Below are positions 7,147 to 11,133 of a DNA stretch of 11,133 nt, piece after piece. A model generated the notes under the pieces. It saw only the letters and a program-made list of their open reading frames with translations, was not told the DNA's origin and did no database searches. Numbering within the stretch: the stretch's first letter is position 1; every line of letters starts with the position of its first letter. This DNA is from Saprospiraceae bacterium (GTDB lineage Bacteria > Bacteroidota > Bacteroidia > Chitinophagales > Saprospiraceae), in the NCBI GenBank assembly GCA_029262975.1, contig JAJCYJ010000628.1:1-11133 (forward strand), written 5' to 3'. The position numbers and the translations under genes were made by a program.

Positions 7147-8292
7147 TTATTCTTTCTGGTAAGTTCTCATTTTCAAACTGGCTGGTGCTTTTAATTGAAT
7201 TTCGTGTTCCAATTTCGTCAACAGCCCGGACTCCTTATTCCTTCTAAAGATTACAATATTTCCGGTAATTTGATTAGCTACTAAAAGATAGTTTCCAGAT
7301 GGATCAATAACAAAACTCCTGGGATGAATACCATAGGTCGAAGTGTGACCGACCTTTTGCAAAGTTCCGTCTATTTCATTGATCCCAAAAATGGAAATGG
7401 AATTTTCATCATCTCCTCGATTAGAAGCATATAAAAATCTCCCGTCAGGAGAAATATGAATATCAGCAGACTGATACTTATCTAATCGGCGGGAATAAGA
7501 GAATACTACGCCATTAGGTGTTAACATCCCATCCTCATATAGATAGCTCGATATAGTTCCATTAATTTCGTTAATGCAATAGCCATATAATTTATTGGGA
7601 TGAAAAACAAAATGGCGCGGTCCACTCCCGATGACTTTATTAACTGATGAATGCTCCATTGATACAAAATTGTCCTCGCTTTCGACATCAAATTCGAAAG
7701 TATGGATCATGTCAGTACCTAAATCCATTGCCAAAAGATAGTGCCCATCCGGAGAGAAAATGGTCGAATGCAAATGGGCTTCATCTTGCCTGCCTTTAGT
7801 AATGCTACTACCTGAGAATTCCATTAACTGACTAAAAGGTGCCAGTCCTCCGCCCTCCTTGATTTTATAAATAGCCAAACCTGCATCCGTAAAATTAGCA
7901 TTGATTACATATTCGTTTCCTCTGTCTGTGTTAATGTGTACGGGATTTCTTCCTCCTGAGGGTTGTTCATTAATAAAGGTAAGTCTACCACTAACTGTAT
8001 CGATCTTGAATGAAGAAACACTGCCATCACGTTCTAATTTGGTCTTAGAACAAGTGTAAAGATATTGACCATTTGGAGATAGGGCCAGATAGGAGGCATT
8101 TACGATATCAGAAATCTTGGCAACTTCAGATAAGGCCCCGTCTTCGTTTTTGAAGTCATAAACATGAATACCATCTCCTTTTTGACCTTCTGTATAAGAA
8201 CCTACAAAAAGGAAAGTTTTGGTATGATCCTGACACATCACAGACTGAACCATAATTGAGCATATTATTGAGATATAAAATTTCTTATACAA
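7147..8292 (-). CDS. Secreted seven-bladed beta-propeller lactonase (YbhE/Pgl-type, PF10282)
   Basis: This 381-residue protein matches the lactonase family that includes cytosolic 6-phosphogluconolactonase of the YbhE type. Evidence is 'FVGSYTEG' near 29-36, repeated 'SPDG'/'SPNG' blade turns (72-75, 180-183, 281-284), 'EAHLHS' at 171-176, 'GSGPRHFVFHPN' at 222-233, 'NRGDDENSISIF' at 291-302 and 'HPRSFVIDPSGNYLLVANQ' at 323-341. Unlike the cytosolic enzyme it has an export signal (Lys3-Lys4, hydrophobic 6-19, probable cut before Gln21), so the substrate is probably a non-phosphorylated sugar lactone outside the cytoplasm. The start is TTG at 8290-8292: the frame upstream meets a stop at 8305-8307 with no ATG between, and the first ATG inside (residue 13 or 14) would destroy the signal peptide. 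It lies 31 nt after the TonB receptor gene on the same strand, so the two are probably co-transcribed. Confidence 0.88.
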   Translation of the reverse strand: MYKKFYISIICSIMVQSVMCQDHTKTFLFVGSYTEGQKGDGIHVYDFKNEDGALSEVAKISDIVNASYLALSPNGQYLYTCSKTKLERDGSVSSFKIDTVSGRLTFINEQPSGGRNPVHINTDRGNEYVINANFTDAGLAIYKIKEGGGLAPFSQLMEFSGSSITKGRQDEAHLHSTIFSPDGHYLLAMDLGTDMIHTFEFDVESEDNFVSMEHSSVNKVIGSGPRHFVFHPNKLYGYCINEINGTISSYLYEDGMLTPNGVVFSYSRRLDKYQSADIHISPDGRFLYASNRGDDENSISIFGINEIDGTLQKVGHTSTYGIHPRSFVIDPSGNYLLVANQITGNIVIFRRNKESGLLTKLEHEIQLKAPASLKMRTYQKE

Positions 8293-8323
8293 TGAATTTG
8301 GTTTTTATATTTCTTATAAAAAG

Positions 8324-10711
8324 CTACTTGCCCTGATTAATCTTGTATCCTAAAGTCAGATTAATTTGTCTTCTGTTTCGCTGTCGGGTACTATCTGCGA
8401 AAAAGTTTTCTCCATTAGTGATAGTTCGAAATTTACGGCTATTAAAAAGATCAATAATATTTAATGTAAGTGTTCCCTTACCATTAAATACGGGCTTATT
8501 TAAAGCAATATCTAGAAAGTAAATAGACGCTCTTCTTCCCTGGGCAATGTTTTGAGGAGCTTCATAATTAAAGCGTAATTGTAAATATGAATCTTTAGCA
8601 AGTGTGAACCTTGAGGTCTGTCTTGCGAACCAACTATTAGTCTCACTGATATATTCTGAATCAATATTGCCACCATCAGTTTTAGAATGAAAGAAATTAA
8701 AATTCAAATCGAGTTTCCACCAATTATACAATTTGTAAGCCGTAGAAAACTCTGCTCCATAAGCTATTTCATTCAGTAAGTTCTCTGGAAAAGTTTTAGA
8801 AAATCCCTGATCATCTACTGTCCTGATTCGTTCTATCTTATCATCTGTTATTCTGTAATAGATCGAGGAAGCCAAAGATCCTTTTTCAAAATATTTAATG
8901 TGCCCCAATTCAAAAACATCGCTAAATTCAGGATTGAGATCTGGATTACCGCTAAAGAAGTTGCGGTTATCAGAATAGGTTACATAAGAACTAAGCTCGT
9001 TATAAACAGGTCTCCTTACACGTCTACTATAACTTAACTGGATGGCATTATCCTTCGGTAAGTCATACGTAAAATGAGTGCTTGGAAAGAAGTTCACATA
9101 ATTTCTGGGATTACTCTTGGCAGTTTCCTCAAGGATTGTTTCAATGTCTGTCCACTCTGTTCGCAAACCGAATTGATATGAAAAGTGATTGGTTTTATTT
9201 CCAATTATCCCATAAACCGCATTAATATTTTCTTTATAAACAAACTTATTATCGAGCCCTGGGATAGGAATTTCAGTTCCATCCGTACCTACGTCATTGA
9301 CTACATAATCATTTGTCATGTCTCGAAAACTCGTTCTTAGACCTGCTTCAAACTTTCCTTCGGATGCAAAAGGGTGTATATAATCGATCTGAATGATCAG
9401 TTGCTTTTCGGTTTCATCATTGGGGGCGGTTTGGGTAAATTTTTCACCGGGAGAACCATCATCCAGGGTTGTTTCCTGCGTATATATTTGATCCGAGTCT
9501 TCCCAATGATCGAAATATCGAACCTCTGTATTTAATTCCCGATCTTTCTGACTAAATAATTTTTTATAACTCAACACATATTCAGCAATGGGCTCAACTT
9601 CATCTTCATCCTGTGTTCGATGTGTCCTGGTTATAGCGTTAGGGTCACTTTTAAGATAGTCATTATAATATAGATCTGTCAGTCGTTTGCCATTACTTCG
9701 ACTGTACATATAAGAAGCAGTGAAAATATTTTTTTCGTTTATATAGTAATCCATTCCACCCCGCGCATTATTGAAGAGACCTACATGTTCTCCATCATAA
9801 TTTTGTTCAGAGACATATGTAAGACCATCGGCAAATACTTCTTGATACGTACTGGTGATACTTGGGATTCTTCTATAGTTCATACCATAATTGAAGAAAA
9901 AATTGACTTTCTTATGCCTGTAATTGAGATTGGCTGCAAGACCAAGATTTACTGGGTGACCTGCCGTGGCTTCAAAAGATCCGTTAAATCCATTTTTACG
10001 TTCTTTTTTCAAAACGATATTGATGATACCGGCCATTCCTTCCGCTTCATAACGTGCTGATGGATTTGTAATAATTTCAACTTTTTCGATCAAGCTCCCT
10101 TGTAATTGTCGCAAACCACTTCCTCCTTTGAAGCTCACAAGGCCCGAGGGCTTTCCATCTATCAATAATCTTACATTTCCACTTCCTCTGAGTTTTACAT
10201 TTCCTTCTACATCCACTATCACGGATGGAATGTTATTTAAAAGTTCAGCGGCTGAGCCTCCTGCATTTCCCAAATCTTTTCCAACATTGAAAATTCGTTT
10301 GTCCAGAGCGAATTCCATCGTACTTTTTTCAGCAGTTATTGTTACCTCCTCCAAAATCGATGACGAGACAGTTATTTCAATTGTACCAAGATCAAAGATT
10401 GACCGATCTGGATCTATCGTGAAATTATCTGTTTGTAAGGATTCGTATCCCATAAAATCAATGACGGCAAAATATGATCCTCGACTTGATTCTATCTGAA
10501 AATTTCCTTCTTCATCAGATATTCCACCTCCCGTCAATATCTTTGTACTTACTATATAGATCTGTATGGTTGCATAGGAGAGGGGTTGGCTTGATCCAGC
10601 ATCGACTACCTTTCCTGTAACGATAATACCTGCATTTTTGCCTTGAGCAAAAATGTGTGTAACAGTCGCACACAGAAGGGTATAAAGAATAATGTGTAAA
10701 ACATTTTTCAT
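8324..10711 (-). CDS. TonB-dependent receptor, outer membrane beta-barrel family (OMP_b-brl_3 type)
   Basis: This 795-residue outer-membrane protein probably carries a ligand across the outer membrane using TonB energy. In order it has a Sec signal peptide (1-22, ending Phe-Ala, before Gln23), a carboxypeptidase-regulatory-like beta-sandwich (about 30-115, with 'VTGKVVDAGSSQPLSYATI' and 'GGGISDEEGNFQI'), a plug domain (about 122-235, with 'LLNNIPSVIVDVEGNVKLRG', 'LLIDGKPSG' and 'IEKVEIITNPSARYEAEGMAG'), then a long barrel of alternating aromatic strands rich in Tyr, Asn and Asp to the C-terminus. The length and plug motifs fit the outer membrane beta-barrel family rather than SusC, which is longer; no SusD follows. 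It precedes the lactonase by 31 nt and lies 100 nt after the DUF1501 gene. A -7 promoter box sits 19 nt upstream of its ATG. The ligand is unknown; import of a glycan fragment is inferred from the neighbours. Confidence 0.92.
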   Translation of the reverse strand: MKNVLHIILYTLLCATVTHIFAQGKNAGIIVTGKVVDAGSSQPLSYATIQIYIVSTKILTGGGISDEEGNFQIESSRGSYFAVIDFMGYESLQTDNFTIDPDRSIFDLGTIEITVSSSILEEVTITAEKSTMEFALDKRIFNVGKDLGNAGGSAAELLNNIPSVIVDVEGNVKLRGSGNVRLLIDGKPSGLVSFKGGSGLRQLQGSLIEKVEIITNPSARYEAEGMAGIINIVLKKERKNGFNGSFEATAGHPVNLGLAANLNYRHKKVNFFFNYGMNYRRIPSITSTYQEVFADGLTYVSEQNYDGEHVGLFNNARGGMDYYINEKNIFTASYMYSRSNGKRLTDLYYNDYLKSDPNAITRTHRTQDEDEVEPIAEYVLSYKKLFSQKDRELNTEVRYFDHWEDSDQIYTQETTLDDGSPGEKFTQTAPNDETEKQLIIQIDYIHPFASEGKFEAGLRTSFRDMTNDYVVNDVGTDGTEIPIPGLDNKFVYKENINAVYGIIGNKTNHFSYQFGLRTEWTDIETILEETAKSNPRNYVNFFPSTHFTYDLPKDNAIQLSYSRRVRRPVYNELSSYVTYSDNRNFFSGNPDLNPEFSDVFELGHIKYFEKGSLASSIYYRITDDKIERIRTVDDQGFSKTFPENLLNEIAYGAEFSTAYKLYNWWKLDLNFNFFHSKTDGGNIDSEYISETNSWFARQTSRFTLAKDSYLQLRFNYEAPQNIAQGRRASIYFLDIALNKPVFNGKGTLTLNIIDLFNSRKFRTITNGENFFADSTRQRNRRQINLTLGYKINQGK

Positions 10712-10730
10712 AATGGTAAAAGTATCGAAT

Positions 10731-10738
10731 CAAATTTA
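10731..10738 (-). promoter_or_regulatory. Candidate Bacteroidota -7 promoter element for the TonB receptor gene
   Basis: Read on the - strand this is TAAATTTG, an exact match to the Bacteroidota housekeeping -7 consensus TAnnTTTG. It ends 19 nt before the receptor ATG, which allows a short 5' leader. No TTG is seen 19-21 nt upstream; only a GTG lies at about that distance, so the -33 element is weak. If real, it would drive the receptor and lactonase together, apart from the DUF1501 gene. Confidence 0.42.
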
Positions 10739-10811
10739 TCTATTAACACTTAAGGCACGTTGGAATTACTATAAATACGGGTATATCACCATGTCGTCAA
10801 GACACCATATA

Positions 10812-11133
10812 TTATCCAAATAGATCGAGAATGGGTTGCCCCTGTCCATCGGGAGTTGTATAAAAAGGTCTTCCTTCAATGTTATAATTTGTTTCCGGAT
10901 GAATTCCCATTGCATGATAGATTGTCTGATGAATCTGATCAATAACAACCGGATTTTCAATGGATGAGCAGGGGCGTTCATCGGAGGTTTTACCATATAC
11001 AAAACCTTTTTTTACGCCACCTCCCCACATGAGAATAGAACTGCCATCTGTAAAGTGGCGGTGCATACCATAGAATTTTTCTTCATTAATAATATCGGGC
11101 TGATCAACCTGGTCCTTTACTGGCTCACCAGGT
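10812..11133 (-). CDS. DUF1501 protein, C-terminal part only (5' end beyond window)
   Basis: The last 106 residues of a protein are visible, and the frame stays open to the right edge, so the Met at 11064-11066 is internal. The segment fits the C-terminus of DUF1501, a family with the alkaline phosphatase/sulfatase-like fold: 'FTDGSSILMWGGGVKKG' followed by 'VYGKTSD', 'IENPVVIDQIHQTIYHAMGI' and a terminal 'GRPF...PILDLFG'. The step before the Gly-rich motif is 'GMHRHF', where many members have Gly-Arg-Asp-His; whether this His pair fills the same place needs an alignment. DUF1501 proteins are usually exported and often sit beside DUF1549/DUF1553 (PSD1) genes, which would be expected to the right of this window. 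The stop at 10812-10814 lies 100 nt before the receptor gene on the same strand. Its role in this locus is unknown. Confidence 0.82.
   Translation of the reverse strand, partial: PGEPVKDQVDQPDIINEEKFYGMHRHFTDGSSILMWGGGVKKGFVYGKTSDERPCSSIENPVVIDQIHQTIYHAMGIHPETNYNIEGRPFYTTPDGQGQPILDLFG

Noticed and set aside
9785..10499. Two + strand open frames (91 and 123 codons) inside the TonB receptor gene
   Set aside because: Both are antisense to the plug and barrel coding region, whose translation is unmistakable; composition is that of a shadow frame.
10769..11002. A - strand frame of 77 codons overlapping the DUF1501 end
   Set aside because: It is in a different frame from the DUF1501 C-terminus, which has recognisable motifs and runs open to the edge; this one has none.

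Overview
The window looks like a carbohydrate-use region of a Bacteroidota bacterium, AT-rich and probably free-living or marine. The clues are a TonB-dependent receptor with an N-terminal carboxypeptidase-like domain, signal peptides ending just before Gln, scarce Shine-Dalgarno signals, one Bacteroidota-type -7 promoter box (TAnnTTTG), and a catabolic set (Gfo/Idh/MocA oxidoreductases, DUF1080, DUF6807, sulfatase, SASA esterase, DUF1501) common in polysaccharide-degrading Bacteroidota and Planctomycetota. Genus and order cannot be read from the sequence. Family calls come from motifs recognised by eye; no database search was run.

Layout. Six genes lie on the + strand: a 5'-truncated Gfo/Idh/MocA oxidoreductase (1-1143), a secreted SASA/SGNH esterase (1237-2019), a lipoprotein sulfatase of the sulfamidase-like type (2139-3734), a secreted DUF1080 protein (3977-4570), a secreted DUF6807 protein overlapping it by 4 bp (4567-5598), and a Tat-exported Gfo/Idh/MocA oxidoreductase (5698-7074). 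Three genes lie on the - strand and converge on them: a DUF1501 protein cut by the right edge (10812-11133), a TonB-dependent receptor (8324-10711) and, 31 nt after it, a secreted seven-bladed propeller lactonase with a TTG start (7147-8292). No gene-free gap exceeds 300 bases; the longest is 242 bases (3735-3976). No tRNA, rRNA, CRISPR array, IS element or long repeat was seen.

How the genes may work together (inference). Every gene whose N-terminus is visible carries an export signal, so the whole set appears to act outside the cytoplasm. The receptor could import a glycan fragment or glycoside. The esterase and sulfatase would remove acyl and sulfate groups. One or both oxidoreductases could oxidise a sugar ring to a 3-keto-glycoside, and the DUF1080 protein, whose family is named 3-keto-disaccharide hydrolase, would cleave the activated glycosidic bond. 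DUF6807 is an uncharacterised partner, and the lactonase could open a sugar lactone. No classical glycoside hydrolase, polysaccharide lyase or SusD is present, so an oxidation-driven route to glycoside cleavage is the most interesting reading of the locus.
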